DNA from: Antrodiella citrinella
Taxonomy: Eukaryota; Basidiomycota; Agaricomycetes; Polyporales; Steccherinaceae
DNA: 64,000 nt
Direction: 5' to 3'
NCBI GenBank assembly: GCA_004802725.1
Contig: SGPM01000137.1
Coordinates: forward strand, 1-64,000
The notes below the pieces were generated by a model. The model saw only the letters and a program-made list of their open reading frames with translations. It did no database searches and was not told where the DNA came from. How positions within the stretch are numbered: the first letter of the stretch is position 1; every line of letters begins with the position of its first letter. This document shows positions 13,401 through 25,968 of the stretch, piece by piece. Position numbers and translations under genes: made by a program.

Positions 13401-14321
13401 AGACACGATCACAGCCATAGATTCTTCGCCATCTTGGCTTGGGCTGGCCAGCAAATCCTCTCTAAGCGGATGCGCCATGCCGCCATGAAGCTTACTCGAA
13501 TCATGTGTGGCCATCAGCGGGATGTGAACGACTTCCTCCTGTTGTCTCTTGTCAACAACATGGGAGGCATCGATCAATTCGCGGTCACGATGTCCATCAA
13601 CTCACCTCTACTGGATGCAGGCCGCTACTCCCGCCAGCCTGCGTCGTATATGTGGATTCTGGCGTACCTTGACTTGATGCATGGTCTAACGGCTCGAGAG
13701 GACTGGCTTCCCTATATCCATAGCCATGCCCGTCAGATAGAGACGCTCGCGTACTATCTTAGTACGGACGAAGGGGAGGAGGAATGGCGGATCGAACGAC
13801 CAGACAACCTTGTCAAAAATCTGTTTGTGGGATGGGACGTAGACATAAGGTCTTGGAAGCTACAAGATGATCGCCCCAGTGGTCACTATCGAAACACGTA
13901 CATCCGCGATATCCTCTACCGCATCGCTCAGATTATGGTCAGATTTGAGCGACTGCGTCCAGTGTCCATGGGGGAATTACCTTCCTCTCCTTCGGAGAGC
14001 ACCAAACTTTACGTCGCATCGCAGGCCCGTGCCAGGCTGTCTATTGCATGTGCAGCCTGGCAGATCTATGATACACACCCCTTGCCAGACGCTTTCGTGC
14101 CCAAGATGGCCGGGTTTTCCAGAGACGTGATCAAAAATGCACCGCACGAGCTGCTTGCAGAGCGCATTCCCATCTTGGAAAGCGCAGCGGGATGCTTGTA
14201 CGAGGCCAGAGAGCAGATGACAGGAGATAATCCGTTGAGGGTAGAATTGCGACTGTTGGAATACTTGATTGAGGATAGATTGGCAGAGGTAAGGTCCTGG
14301 ACAGGATCAGAGGAATCCTAG
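10492..14321 (+). CDS. DUF6535 membrane protein, large
   Basis: Protein of roughly 1,160 residues in a family (DUF6535) that I know as expanded in Agaricomycetes, of unknown function. A disordered N-terminus (KKAVRFAPYVDDDR, PAQPAAHAAAPKATN) precedes the DUF6535 core. That core begins at RAQFWKTYKTESEEFHIDFL and MDSSLIF, spliced to SGLFSAVNATFIAMMQPNL. Further core features are VWIQSLLYASLAASLFAALG, GKQWLGHY and two hydrophobic helices (VLQAIPLLLQLSLLLFGVGM and VLVSVVGISFLMYTLSVFC). The rest is an alpha-helical, Trp/Leu-rich C-terminal region of some 900 residues with no family I recognise. Introns: 10545-10629, 10774-10828, 10925-10978, one ending just before the SGLF block, and 12779-12858. 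The first exon is the least certain part. Convergent with the DUF3684 gene. Confidence 0.75.
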
Positions 14322-14445
14322 TCCTAGTACCTACCGCGTGAGGCATCGATTATTCGTATCCCGTTGCACATACTGTCATGCACGGAGTTGATTATACATC
14401 TATTAGTGCAAAAAAGTAAAAGTCTAAAGGGGAATCCGTCCGTGA

Positions 14446-17400
14446 TTAAGTAGAGGCTAGCAATTTACTGAACGCGGGCAATCGCGCTTCACATATTGAC
14501 GAAAAGTAGAATTCGTGCTCGGAGTTGTGAGGCTGGACGAGATTGTGCGCAATCTCATGTGCGAGAGTGAAGTACCTGCACCCCGCTTAGTCCCCAAATT
14601 CAATGAAGCAGGATTACTACTCACCATGATATATACGCCTTCGACAGATCCCCTGCCTTGACTTCAGCATCATCTAGTGAACAGATGATCAGCATAACAT
14701 GTGACAAGGATGACGAGAATGAACGTACGCCACGCTTCAAAAAAGCGCAGGTTAAGGAACAAGCTTGCATTGCGATTGAAGGCGATAAGATCTCCGGAGA
14801 GGTCATAGAAGATGTGAAGACTAGTAGGCGGCAAACCATATACATTGGCAAGCGGCTGGATGATGTGTATGAATCGTGCAATGGTATCGTCCTTGTTGGT
14901 AAGGACGGAACTCGGGTCCTGCACCTCTGCAAAGAAGTCAGATATATTCTAATTTCCACCGGATCGCAAGCTTACCCTGACTCGCAAATATCTTGATACC
15001 ACCCATTTCGCCTGGTCAGAAGGTTAATTTCATCCAATGCAATAGGCACTATGATGCATACCGAGGAGTTTGAGATTTCCAGTACGTCCAGAGATATCAC
15101 AGTAACCCTCGTTCAGAGCTTCTTTCACAACCTGCATGTTTTCATGATTTTGCAAAACTTGCCCTCTCTCTTCTCGACACGCTCTAATCGCCATGTCGAT
15201 GTTGGCCGCTATGTCGCACTCTACGTCAAAAACGCAATGTGATAACAATGCAGCCTACTCACCTATATTTGACTGGGGAGTGACAGTAGCGCTAGGAGTC
15301 CGAGGGCGCGATACAGATCCAGCCGACGGTGCCATCGGAGGTACCAATTCATCGTTGCCTCCCGGCAGACCTCCAGGCATCGTGTGTTCAGGTCCAGGTC
15401 CATCCTTTACTGTGAACTTACGACGCCAATTGTCTAAGGAACGAATTACAGACTGTGGCCTAGCATGATTCATGTCAGAGGAGGAGCGGGGCGAACGATT
15501 GGTAGGAATGGGAGCTTCAAGACCGCTGGTCGCAACGGAGGCAGATTGGTTGTCGGGAATCGGTGGAGGCAAAGGCTTATCCTTGGAACTACCCAGCAGC
15601 GCCATTTGCTGAGCATTTTCCCTAGCAGCATCATCCGCGGCGAGACGCTCAGCTTTCTGCTTTCGCAAGATCCTATCGACTTCACGAACGCAGTCAGTAT
15701 GATACTGGAGATATGAAGCCGCGGATAGTACCATTGTAACCTCTCCTCCTCAGCGCTCGAAGGTCCGTGGAGAGAATGGTCATGAACAACAAAGCATCGC
15801 TGGCCTTGGGCGATTGGAACAGCAGTCGACACATTGAAGTCGAAACTCTGTTCACACGAGACTCGTCTCAAAGAGGTCGGCGATAAAGGAGAAAGGATAT
15901 ATACGCACTCATACATGTCCAGAAGATCATTGTCAGCCAACCATAATTGTATCGGCCCCCGACCCTCTCGTAATGCCACTGCAGATGCGTCTTGGTTCTT
16001 GACTGATGCGACTTGGCCGAAGTTGAGTGTCTTGATGACGGTGATCTTCCCGAATGCCCGTACAACAAAGTTGGCTTCAGTGTTCAGCCACGAGTAAGGA
16101 ACCTGCACTTTCGCGTGGCTGTGCTCATGCAGGAATAGTGGCAAGCGTTCGAGGATAAGGTTGCGGATATCAGCTGGTTTCCTCGAGTGCTTAATCTCCG
16201 CACTGGTCTTGTATTTCTCCTTGACCAAAGCACTCAGACGACGCGAACCAAGTTCCATATAAAAATCTGGAATCTGAGATAAGTACGGGTGCGTCCGAAT
16301 TCACGTCTACTAACCTTCAAGCAGATCATCCTGGGGTGCCGCAAAGATGGCGTCACCGAAATGCTGGTATGCGTTTGTATCATCTGCAATCACAATGGCG
16401 TCCGGTTTGAGCAAGTCGTACTCAAGATCCCAATCTTCCTCTTCGTCATGGTCAATGGACTGTCTCTTGGTATCCTTCTTGTTCTTCCTCGTACGCCTTG
16501 AAGCCAGCAAAATCGGATTACGCTTCATTAGCGTGAGCAAGGTTTGTGAAAGCCCCCGACGGTTAACGGCCACATTCCGCAGTTCGATGAGGAAGCTGAG
16601 TACGGAGATCATTGAAACGGTTCTTGATCTATAGAAACAAAACACTCACTTGTCTCTTCCTTCGCACAGCTCAAAGAAGCGACGAGGGTTGTCCAACAGT
16701 ATGCGAGCAATCTCCTCAACTGATGGCTCGCGCTTGGTCCCACAGGCACTTAGGAACAGGTTGGCACCTGGTCCAAAATCGACGAAGACAAAAAGTTTAG
16801 AATGCACTTGCGCGTTCGAGTCTCCTTTGAAATAGCATTGACCAGGTGCCAACAATCGAACGGAAGGGTTTGTCTGGATAGTACGACCTTGAGAGGTGTC
16901 AGATTGCTCAACCGGTACGAAAAGCATTTCAGAGAGGGTTTTTAGCTCCGACGACGAGAATTCTGAGGAAAGAAGACATCTCAACAAATCAAAGCAACTG
17001 AGTGAACCAACGACAACTCACCTGAAACACGAACACCCATTGCTTGGAACCATGTTTTGGCAGTCTGCGAATTCTCTGGTGGCGAGTTCTGCAGTAAAGC
17101 CAAGAGCTTCGTAGTCGGCGGATGGTCTTGCACCCTGAGCTTTGATACGTCCTCCGGCCGAAGACTGGGGCTTGTAGTGGCGAACCCAAGGGGCGACCAT
17201 ACAGGAGAAGTGAATACCTGTCAATGTCGTGAGTGTCTCCGTTCAACTAATGAGAGTTAAGCGTTACCTCTGAAGGTGTACTCATACATGGTTTACCTCC
17301 TTTGACCGCTGGTATAAAGGCTAGATGCGCAAAGTTATTGGGGTGGTAGTGATTATAGCGGTTGGGTATGTTATCCAATAAATATTTGAGAGCAACAGGA

Positions 17401-20400
17401 CGGATCTTCTCGTTTTCACTGGCAGCAAGACTGACCAGTGCCTCCAGAGGCGGGAAACGACGGAGACCGATATTGAATAGGAATTTAGCTGTGAAAAATT
17501 CAATGAGGAGATGAGCTGGGAAATAGCTACGTTGCCCTGACCTTCGTCCGTATTACCGCGCCACTTAGTGCGACCACCCCAGTCAATGATCGGAAGTCCT
17601 AGCTCTTTGAAGGTATCCAAGGGCTCATACAAATCGCTTGCCTTGCACCGGGGCACTTTCGCCTTCTCGAGTGCATCAGAGCCGGTCACCTCTTTGGGGA
17701 ATGCAGATGTCATGCGAAGTCGCTCAAGCTCGGCAGAAGTCAGCGTCGTTTGAACAGCGACGAGGTACTTCACGAGATCCGCCGTAGTCCAATCTCCTGT
17801 CTTGATCATCCTGCGCCGAGTTAGAGAAGCTTGATTGTGACGGACAAAGTCGTGACGTACCTATCGAACACTATCTGCAAATCAACATGCTTTCGGACTC
17901 CCAAGGCAAGTAAAATCTTCTCCAGGTTTCCTTTGATCGGTGATTCCGAAGTAAATTTGACGAGGGGAAGATCGGAGAAGATATGAGCGGTTTGGAAGTA
18001 AGCTTCCTGAGGCAGTCGAAGACCCAGAGAAGTGGGGATACAAGCCTTCGGCTGGAGCAGCTGTACCGCTGCGTCCACCGTAGATTTCGAGACAACAGGT
18101 AACACTTTCGCGAGGATATTGAGCAGTCGATCCGCAAAATCTGTAGACTTTGTGGGATCGTATTCGGGATGTGACAACGCCACTTCGTCATCTAGAATAT
18201 GTCGAAGCCAGTCGACGATAGACAATTCACTCCATCCAAGAGCGGATGACAGCAACACTGGGTCAAAGTTTCGACTGATCGTGAGACGAAGCAAATGCGA
18301 AGGCAGAGGACCATCCGACGGTATATGAGCTCCAGCCCCTCTTGTGTTCAAGAACGTCTGTATAGTAGACATTGGAACCATCTGTTCGGCGCCAGATCCT
18401 GGTGTGCCAACGACGAGCACGGCGGCGTTCAGCAATTCAGTCCGGATGCGGTCGAGCTGAGGTTTAGAACCTCCATGATCTGTATACACGCCGAGCCACC
18501 ACTTGATACATGCGATCATCTCAAGAAGAGTGATGATTTCAGGTTATTGGACGCAGATTGGGAGGGTTGATTGAGTTGCTCACCTCCGGCTCTGTCAGAG
18601 GACGTGAGGCTAGCTCCTGGGTGACGTCAGCAAAGTTGATGTCCTTGAGCATATTTCGCTCACGAAGACTATCTATCATCTTCTTTGCGTCTTCCAATAT
18701 GTCTTTAGGGACCAAAGGCAAGTTCTTCAAGAAACCAGAGAAGGCGTCATTTGGCATGCGCACATCGGCAGCGTTATGTACGCCGACTGTCGACATGATT
18801 GGGAAAGGAGGGGTGCCTGTTGCTCCGAGGAACGAAAATCCACGGACGACCGCACACGAGAAGAACGACTGTTCAAGTAATGATGACACCCGCTCCAATG
18901 GAGTAGACGGGTAGAACGTGAAGAACTTGAGGGCGTGAAGGGCTCTCTCCCTCAGCCATTTCTGAAGCTCGTCATCGGGCGCTGTCGTCGCACCAGAACC
19001 GCCCTTCCAGAGTGTACGGACATGGTCCATTTCGATCTCGTATGCCGCTCTCGCAAGATATCCGCCCATATCCAAGAGTTCCTCGTTCCAGACTGGTCAA
19101 ACGGTAAATTTGAGCGTCAGCTCTCTTTCATGATGAAAGTGCTTGGATCTTACCCCGAACATTACGGTCTCTGAATGATCAATATCAGAAGTAGATCGCA
19201 AACTGCAAGGTGAGAGACTTACACTAGATCTACAGATTCACGCTCTACGGTTGGGATAAAGCGAGCTGCTATGTGTCCTCCAATACCAGTAGTCTGGCCA
19301 GTCGTGTGACCCTTGAAGTATGCAAAATCAGATGAAAATCCTTGGTGAAGTGTAGTGTTCATACAATGAAGACTCGAGCCGTCCCAGTACTATGTGGTAA
19401 AAGTCAATACGCGAAGAGGAAGACACCCAGTTCAACCACAGCCACTCACCCGTCGATATCTGCACGTAACCCTTGAAAAATACTGCCAGTAGCCTCAGGC
19501 TGCTTGCTATCCTCTTTCTTGCTCGCATCATACTCATCCTTTCCTGTCTGCGTAATACTGAGTGACATGCTTCACGGGATCTCGTATGACTGCTACTGAC
19601 ATAAATGAGCTCTAACCGCATCTTACTTGGAGGATTCTTCTTAGTGGCCCGTTGCAACTCTTGTCTCATCTTCTCGTCCAGTTTGACATTGATGTCCACA
19701 GCGAAGACTGACAATAGGACGCTTGTCTCCGTCACCTCTAGTAGTTTGATCTGTTCCGCCGCTTCTCTAGCTTGTTCGATCTCTTTCGTGACGGTGGCAT
19801 TAGCAGAGGGCGCCGGATTAGACGGTCGTGGTGCAGATGTCAAAGACGAGAATAATGAGGAGAAAAACCCCGAAGTAACTGCCGCTTCCGCTTTGGGTGG
19901 AGGTTTGACCACTTGTCGACGTGGTTTGGAGCTACCAGCAACATAAACGCAGTACATAACCTCTGCCTTGATCGATAAGGCTGTCGGAGCATATGAGTGT
20001 TATGTGTAGTACTGGACAGCATCAGGTACGCACGTATTTGTTCGACAGCAGCAGCTCGCATCGTCCCTTTCGAGCTATCCGTCTTCAAACCAGATCGAAG
20101 GCCAACCACATTCGGCGCGCCGCGTTCCCTCGTAATTCTCGCAAGACGATGTCCGTCGAACCATACGCTGACATCTGACAGGTGCGCGACAAACGTGATG
20201 GAAGATGTTATGAATCTCACGAAATCGAAGGGTGTGGGGCAGGCGGCAGGATCTCGGAGAGGCATGGTAAATGTAGTCCATGGGTCTAGTTTATCCTGGG
20301 CTCGTGGAATTGCACCGCGTCGAGCGAAGAGCTAGAAAGAAGTATGCTCAATGACCCCCCAGACATACCGTGCAGGAGCTAACATACCTGATCCTTCTTG

Positions 20401-21134
20401 TCTTTCCAATAGAAACCCATCCATTGACCTTTAGATATGCACACATCAGCACATCAGATGCTGGTGACTTTCCCTGACGTCTTACCTCCGGAAGTCACGA
20501 AGGGTTCTTCTGTCACTGAGAACAGACTGTAGAAGCCCACACCAAATGCTCCAATCTTCTCCTCGTCGGGGTTGCCTTCCGCTGTGCCAATCCAGATGTA
20601 AGTCAGACCACTTCTAAATGGCGGATAGTGTGCCACTGACCTATCTTCTTCAGTCTGCTCCAGTCCTCGTCTCGGAATATCATACCATCGTTTTTGAACG
20701 ACCACTGGTGGACCTGGAGGTTGACCAGTCAACGATAGCATCAACACACTCTGACAGAGCACGCACCTTGGTTGTCTTAAGGTCTGGTAGCTTCCACTCT
20801 CCACTTGGCCCTTCGCCATTCTCGCTGTTCTTGTGAGCCAGATATGCCTCCGTTTCGAAATGAATCTCGACCCTCTTGGACGCGGCATCCGAGGAGTTCT
20901 GCAACAATTCTCTGAACACTGTAATGTATCGTAAGACAATGGACAGTACTTGATCATATATCGAACTCACCTGTGAACTCTCCCGAATATCTCGCGAGCA
21001 CTTTATCTATGAGTGCTCTCTGGTTGACCTCTACTGACTCGTCGTGTCCACTCTCCCACTGTGGCGTGACAAATGAGTCGAAGTTTGGAACGATGGATAT
21101 GAATACTCACCAAAGCCTCTTTAGCGATTGCCAT
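14446..21134 (-). CDS. Giant GHKL-ATPase / DUF3684 protein (NOV/sacsin-like)
   Basis: Very long, intron-rich gene; I estimate about 1,700-1,800 residues. The N-terminus from MAIAKEA carries an HSP90-like (GHKL) ATPase. The Mg/ATP-binding helix is FRELLQNSSDAASKRVEIHF, the N2-like element is WSFKNDGMIF, and the glycine loop is EKIGAFGVGFYSLFSVTEEP. The middle holds DUF3684-type sequence such as GFSFLGATGTPPFPIMSTVG and LLNILAKVLPVVSKSTVDAA. The end contains IFYDLSGDLIAFNRNASLF, NHENMQVVKEALNEGYCDIS and YFTLAHEIAHNLVQPHNSEH, then the final KLLAST. HEIAH with downstream His/Glu resembles zincin or WLM/SprT-type metal sites. Relatives include plant NO VEIN and animal sacsin-type GHKL proteins, many of unknown biochemistry. 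Domain calls are firm; peptidase activity is not claimed. Confidence 0.8.
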
Positions 21135-21587
21135 CGCGGACGAGCTTGAGGTGAGCAGGTTGTCTGAAGAGAAGAAACACTGCAGGCCTCAAGCAGGCAA
21201 GTTTCAGCCACTTGACGTGACAAGACGTTGCTGACTCAGTGACTGCGCTGATGGATAGACAAGGCAGTTAGCTCATCACAATTCGGAATAACCACGGGCT
21301 TCAAAATGTTTTGTGCTTGAGTTGCGAATAAAACAAAGTGTCTCTGAGTTCAATGACAACATTCACTCTAGACTGGAGAGCAATATCATGATGGACGCCT
21401 GAATCACAATGACGCACGTAAGCACAACCGTAACCAAAATTAACAGTACTCTACACGGTGGTAGAGCAGGAAATAATGCATCGAATACAATATGTCTACG
21501 TTCTCGGCCTATGTTAAGCCAAGAGTCCTCGGAAGTCACAGCCTGGTATCAACATTCATGTTCTAAGATTAGCAGGAAAGTACAACT
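21135..21587. other. Intergenic region upstream of the DUF3684 gene
   Basis: Lies between the DUF3684 start codon and the 3' end of the diacylglycerol kinase gene, both on the minus strand. AT-rich, with no supported exon. It presumably holds the DUF3684 promoter. Confidence 0.5.
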
Positions 21588-22839
21588 TCAGGATGAGAAG
21601 TAGACCATGAGCTTCACGAAACCCAAGATGCAGCCTCCAGATATGATAGGTAAAGTGAGGTTGTCATCGAGAGAGCCCAAGTCTGTGAATCTGTGTTAGT
21701 AGAGGCAGCAATACCAATGACCAGATAGACTCACCCAACGCTTCTGCAACGCCAGATACAAGTCCGCTAACAACACTCAGCACGCACAGTCCTACCCATC
21801 CACTCAGCAATCCCGTCTTCGCTTCTACTAGTCCATCACTCCACGTCCAAACGGGTTCTGCAACTCCCAGAGCCACAGTCCACCCCCAGAATCCTGCCAC
21901 AACCATAGCCCCTACGACTGTAGCTGCCATAAAGCCAGCTAGAGATTTGCGAGGGGCCAGAGGCAAGCCGAGGATAGGAATGTTGCGGGGAAGAGGTGGC
22001 GTAAGGCTGCCCCATAGGCGACCAATGGTCGAAGCAGCGGTATCGGCGAATGCGAGACTGGAAATACAAGGTCAATTGATACAAAGCGAGATAAAAGTCG
22101 CAAGACGTACATCAGGATGGATACAACAGCGACATCAACAGGGTATACACTCAGAACGAAAATTACACCCAAAAGATACCAAATCACCCCATTTGTACTT
22201 TTCTGTAACGATGTGTGTTAGACAATATATATTCGACGTTGAAGGATGAGGGGGACTGACCTTCTCGCTATCGCGCATGAACAACCCTACGTAGCGTTCA
22301 AAGATACGCTCAAAAGCAGGCGAGCGAAGGCGCAGGAAGTCAACCGGAACAGCGATGGCCAGGAAAGTACTGAGGGCGATGATGACAGGACGTGGAGGGA
22401 TATGATGCGTATAAAGATAAAGTGTGACAATTCCTAGGAGGGCCAAAGTCAGTTCCCCGAGAAGGAACGCCCTCAGCGGTGGTGTCTACTCACCTATGGA
22501 CGAATGCAAGGCTTTACGAGGAATCTCCCAGTCTATTCGAGTGGCAGCCTTCTTCACCGCGACTCCATTCGGTTTCCGCGCAGCCACTGAGGCGTTCGAA
22601 TTCTTCGAGCTGTGTTGAACGGCAGATGCACCCATGGTAGGGCCATCAGCCGACCCATTGCTCATGGACTTCCTCGACGGCGATGTGGCCGCTGTTTGCG
22701 AAGTAGAAAAATGCTTCGCCGATGATTTGGACGACGACTTGGGGCTAGAGACAAACGGAAGTTTGGGAGAGGTCGAGGGTAGAGAAAGAGGATAGGACGT
22801 GAGGCCTAGCGTGAAAGCGTCATTAGCGGGGAGAGTCAT
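21588..22839 (-). CDS. DGK1: CTP-dependent diacylglycerol kinase (Dgk1)
   Basis: Endoplasmic-reticulum/nuclear-envelope enzyme that phosphorylates diacylglycerol to phosphatidate using CTP, opposing Pah1 phosphatase. The N-terminus from MTLPANDAF is Ser-rich and disordered (KLPFVSSPKSSSKSSAKHF). The CTP-transferase fold follows in about five exons: WEIPRKALHSSIG, IALSTFLAIAVPVDFLRLR, SPAFERIFERYVGLFMRDSE, GVIWYLLGVIFVLSVYP, then the signature LSFADTAASTIGRLWG. The APRKSLAGF motif is the usual RKSxxG element. The end is SLDDNLTLPIISGGCILGF then VKLMVYFSS. Multiple hydrophobic segments fit a polytopic membrane enzyme. Dolichol kinase Sec59 is a relative, but the short length and DNLTLPI ending favour Dgk1. 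Nearby Spo7-like protein (48.7 kb) acts on the same lipid step. Confidence 0.85.
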
Positions 22840-23130
22840 GAATCAAGAATTGGGCGTAAAGTAGAGCGGGTCGTGACGGTGAGATATACTTTTTCAGAAT
22901 ATTCAGAGCCTATGGTTCAAGCATGAGATGGGAGGAGAAAGAAAGAGAAAGACACAAAGCCGGGAGGGTTCGTTGGCCACCGCACGCTGCCGAGCGCAAC
23001 ACTCGCCGGATCAGGAAACTCTTATCAGCACCGCCATTTCACTTTCAACTTCAACATCTTCAACTGCGCGTATTACAACAAGCATAAATCATGTCATAGT
23101 GATTTTGATACGGCAAGCATACATATACAA

Positions 23131-23789
23131 CTAGTAGACGTAGCCCAACAACTTGCCTCCAATGTTTTTGCGGCGGGCCTCTTCGTGGTCCATGATACCA
23201 GAAGAAGTAGTCTAGCACACGACACCGCATGAGTCAGACGCTTGTACACAAGAGAAGGCCGAATTTGCGTACCAGGATGATGATTCCGAACCCACGAGCA
23301 GGGAGCAACAAGTTGACCCAATTCTCAATCTGGGTGACCTGCACGTTGTAACGAGGTGAAATGACACCAGTCTTGTTCAAGCGGCCGTTCAGCTGAACGA
23401 CGATCTTGCCGGAACGATGATCATCGACAATTTCGAATTCGCCAATGTAACCTATTGAACGAGGATTTCGTCAGCAAGAATTATGGCTTGGGTATCTAAG
23501 CTAAGGAAGGGACATGCGCAGACGAATGCTCACCGTGACGCTGCATGACAGACAGGAACTTGACGACTACTTTTGAGGAAGGTCGGATGAGGACCTGGCG
23601 CTTGCCCATGCGCTCAGCGTTGACCATGTTGTTCTACAGGTAAAGCGATATATAAGACGATCGGTACATCGCACTGATGCCATTGCAAACTCACGAGGCA
23701 GTCATTCTGTACAGCCATGTATTTAGTTCTAGAGACACGATACGACCACACTTGAAAGGCAGACGTACCAGGACGGAGATGCGGACCAT
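23131..23789 (-). CDS. RPS22: Cytosolic ribosomal protein uS8 (Rps22/RPS15A)
   Basis: Small-subunit ribosomal protein of about 130 residues, as expected for uS8. Very short first exons read MVRISVL, NDCL and [20 protein letters not shown], then [14 protein letters not shown]. Diagnostic blocks follow: [51 protein letters not shown] and [20 protein letters not shown], ending LLGYVY. It binds 18S rRNA in the small-subunit body. Start ATG at 23789; further splicing of the 5' UTR up to about 23.9 kb is possible. Divergently paired with the eS17 gene 344 bp away. Confidence 0.95.
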
Positions 23790-24133
23790 GGTGAGTGAAG
23801 GTTGTGAAGGTCGGAATACTAGGAAAAGAAAGGCCGCAGTAAATACCTGAGGCTCGTCCGAGTGTCGTGCTATAGATAGCGCGAGTCAAGACGAGCTAAT
23901 CACCTTTGGAATCGGGAGTCTTGAAGGAAGGGAGAGGCGAGGACAACGAGGAACCCTATAACATACGCGAACCACTGCAAAATGTTGTGTGCCACGGGAA
24001 TTGCCGAGCTCGCTATACAGCACCACTCAGCCACCAATCACGTGCGGAATTGCTTTCACCTCGATCACCGTCTCCCCGTCGCCGCTCGTCAAGCTCAAGC
24101 CCCTCCTCGTCGCCGGCATTCCTCAAGTTCACC
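23790..24133. promoter_or_regulatory. Bidirectional ribosomal-protein promoter
   Basis: 344 bp separate the divergent start codons of uS8 and eS17, two genes that must be expressed in equal amounts. It contains a C/T-rich stretch near 24061-24130 (CCCCGTCGCCGCTCGTCAAG region) just before eS17. Shared regulation is inferred from geometry; no specific factor site is asserted. Confidence 0.5.
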
Positions 24134-24861
24134 ATGGTGCGTGCTCTACTCGGTCGGGACACAATGCTGGAACTTATCTTAGCTGCAAACAGGGTCGCGT
24201 TCGTACTAAAACCACCAAGAGGGCCTCCCGCGTTCTCATCGAAAAATAGTGAGTATCTACTTCATTCATGGAGGATTGGTTCGGGTGGGGAAAAGTGCAA
24301 AGGTGTGGAGAGGAGGATAGTTCTGAAGGATAGACGGAAGGAACATATGCTAAATATCGATTGGTTTACAGCTACCCCCGCCTCACTCTCGACTTCCACA
24401 CCAACAAGCGTATCATTGATGAAGTCGTGCGTAATATCGTGTTAGGCCAGCGTATCTCGGACCTGACCTTGCGGGATTCCCTCAGGCTGTCGTTCCCTCA
24501 AAACGCCTCCGCAACAAGATTGCTGGCTTCACGACCCATTTGATGAAGCGTATCCAGAAGGGTCCTGTACGTGGTATCTCGTTCAAGCTCCAGGAGGAGG
24601 AACGTGAGCGCAAGGACAACTACGTCCCCGAGGTCTCTGCCCTCGACATCACCGTCAACCCTCTCGAAGTTGACAAGGACACCAAGGTACGTCTAACCTG
24701 CTGTGTCGCACGATGGACGATCTTAAATATTCCTCTTTTAGGATCTGTTGACTTCCTTGAACTTCGACTCCGTCCCTGTCACCGTCGCTGCTCTCGTTGT
24801 TGCTCAGGTCGAGAGGGGACCCCGAAGGGAACGACGGAGTGTACCGGGCGCCGGCCGTTAA
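24134..24861 (+). CDS. RPS17: Cytosolic ribosomal protein eS17
   Basis: Small-subunit protein found in archaea and eukaryotes. The first exon is only the ATG (24134-24136). The intron to 24192 restores [18 protein letters not shown], and the next splice gives [19 protein letters not shown], then [20 protein letters not shown] and [20 protein letters not shown]. The C-terminal exon after GTACGT...TTAG reads [20 protein letters not shown] then [13 protein letters not shown], ending PGAGR. Sequence and length match eS17 throughout. The ATG-only first exon is common in ribosomal protein genes of basidiomycetes. Confidence 0.95.
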
Positions 24862-25463
24862 ATCGGCTCATTACCATCCATGATACTAGTATGTTATGTT
24901 GCCATGCTGTGATTGCCTTTCCATACCTCATGAAACCGCCGCTTCCCTCGACACAAGATGCTTGAGATGACACCACAATCCTGTTAACTCAGCCATCATT
25001 CGTCTTGTGCAGATAAACCAACGTCGAGTCAGGGGTGATAGATTGGCAGGAATAAAAGCCGTGCACGGGTGTCTTCTAAGTCGTCGATCTGTTCTCTGGT
25101 GCTTTGCATCTTATCTGCACTACTGGCCAGCTTTGCACGTTGGAGGGCGTTCTTGTCATTCCCAGCATGTACAAAGTCCTGAGCAAGAAGGTAATACATA
25201 TCGTACCGTCTGCCGTACTGTGCATGTGATCGGAAGTCTGTTACAAAAACTACATGTGTCATGATGTGTGGTTGTGCAGCCCTCCCCTCAGGGTATATTG
25301 GGCGCGTCCATATCATCGCTGAGAGGCTTGAAGTACTAGATGGTGCACGGTGTTGAGATGGCGAGCCTTTCATATTACAGATTACAATGCCCGGACCAAG
25401 TCAGTTTCTGTGCGCAGCCAGTAGTATACAGAATAGCCTTTCACTTCCCCATATCAATGACCC
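24862..25463. other. Convergent intergenic region
   Basis: Between the eS17 stop and the 3' end of the small minus-strand hypothetical. Random open frames of up to about 114 codons occur but show no recognisable domain or splice structure. Confidence 0.45.
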
Positions 25464-25968
25464 TCAAATCTCTAGATTGTGGCCAACCAACTGCTCCACG
25501 ATCTCCACGGCTCTCCTGAACTTGATCTTATCCTCCTCCGTCGCCTGCACCGAGCTCTGCCCTCCGCCACATCCTTGCGGACCCCCATTCATCCACTGCA
25601 AATCCTCACTCCCGAACGCGATGCTCGTGTCCAAGCCATAGATGTCCTCGCTGCCTGGCGGCGATTCGACGGGGATCGTCTTCAGGATGCTGTGCAGCTC
25701 TGTGACGAGCGAGCTCGTGCGATTGTCGATAGCGAGGTCCTTCGGGATGGAATCTTGCAGAGACGGCGTGCCGTGTGGACGCACTGCAGCTGTGACGAGG
25801 AGGTGAGGTACGGATGGTGCTCCGGTCACTGTGAAGATGGCACTAGGTGTAGGTGGGGCAAAGCCGCCAGTGATGCCTAGTAAGTTCTAGGTTAGTTGCG
25901 TTAAGGACAGCGAGCGCGAGGAGAAACTTACCATGCTGCAGACGAAGAGAGAATTCTGAGGGTGCCAT
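25464..25968 (-). CDS. Hypothetical conserved-looking small protein
   Basis: About 145 residues from two exons: MAPSEFSLRLQH, then a GTAAGT...CTAG intron, then GITGGFAPPTPSAIFTVTGA. No domain was recognised. The body is soluble in character, with SSLVTELHSILKTIPVESP, a Gly/Gln-rich patch (NGGPQGCGGGQ) and a C-terminal helix (EDKIKFRRAVEIVEQLVGHN). The clean splice and continuous frame support a real gene. Function unknown. It lies between eS17 and RCY1, transcribed with RCY1. Confidence 0.6.

Noticed and set aside
25029..25373. 114-codon minus-strand open frame downstream of eS17
   Set aside because: No domain, no splice context and no similarity to known proteins that I recognise.
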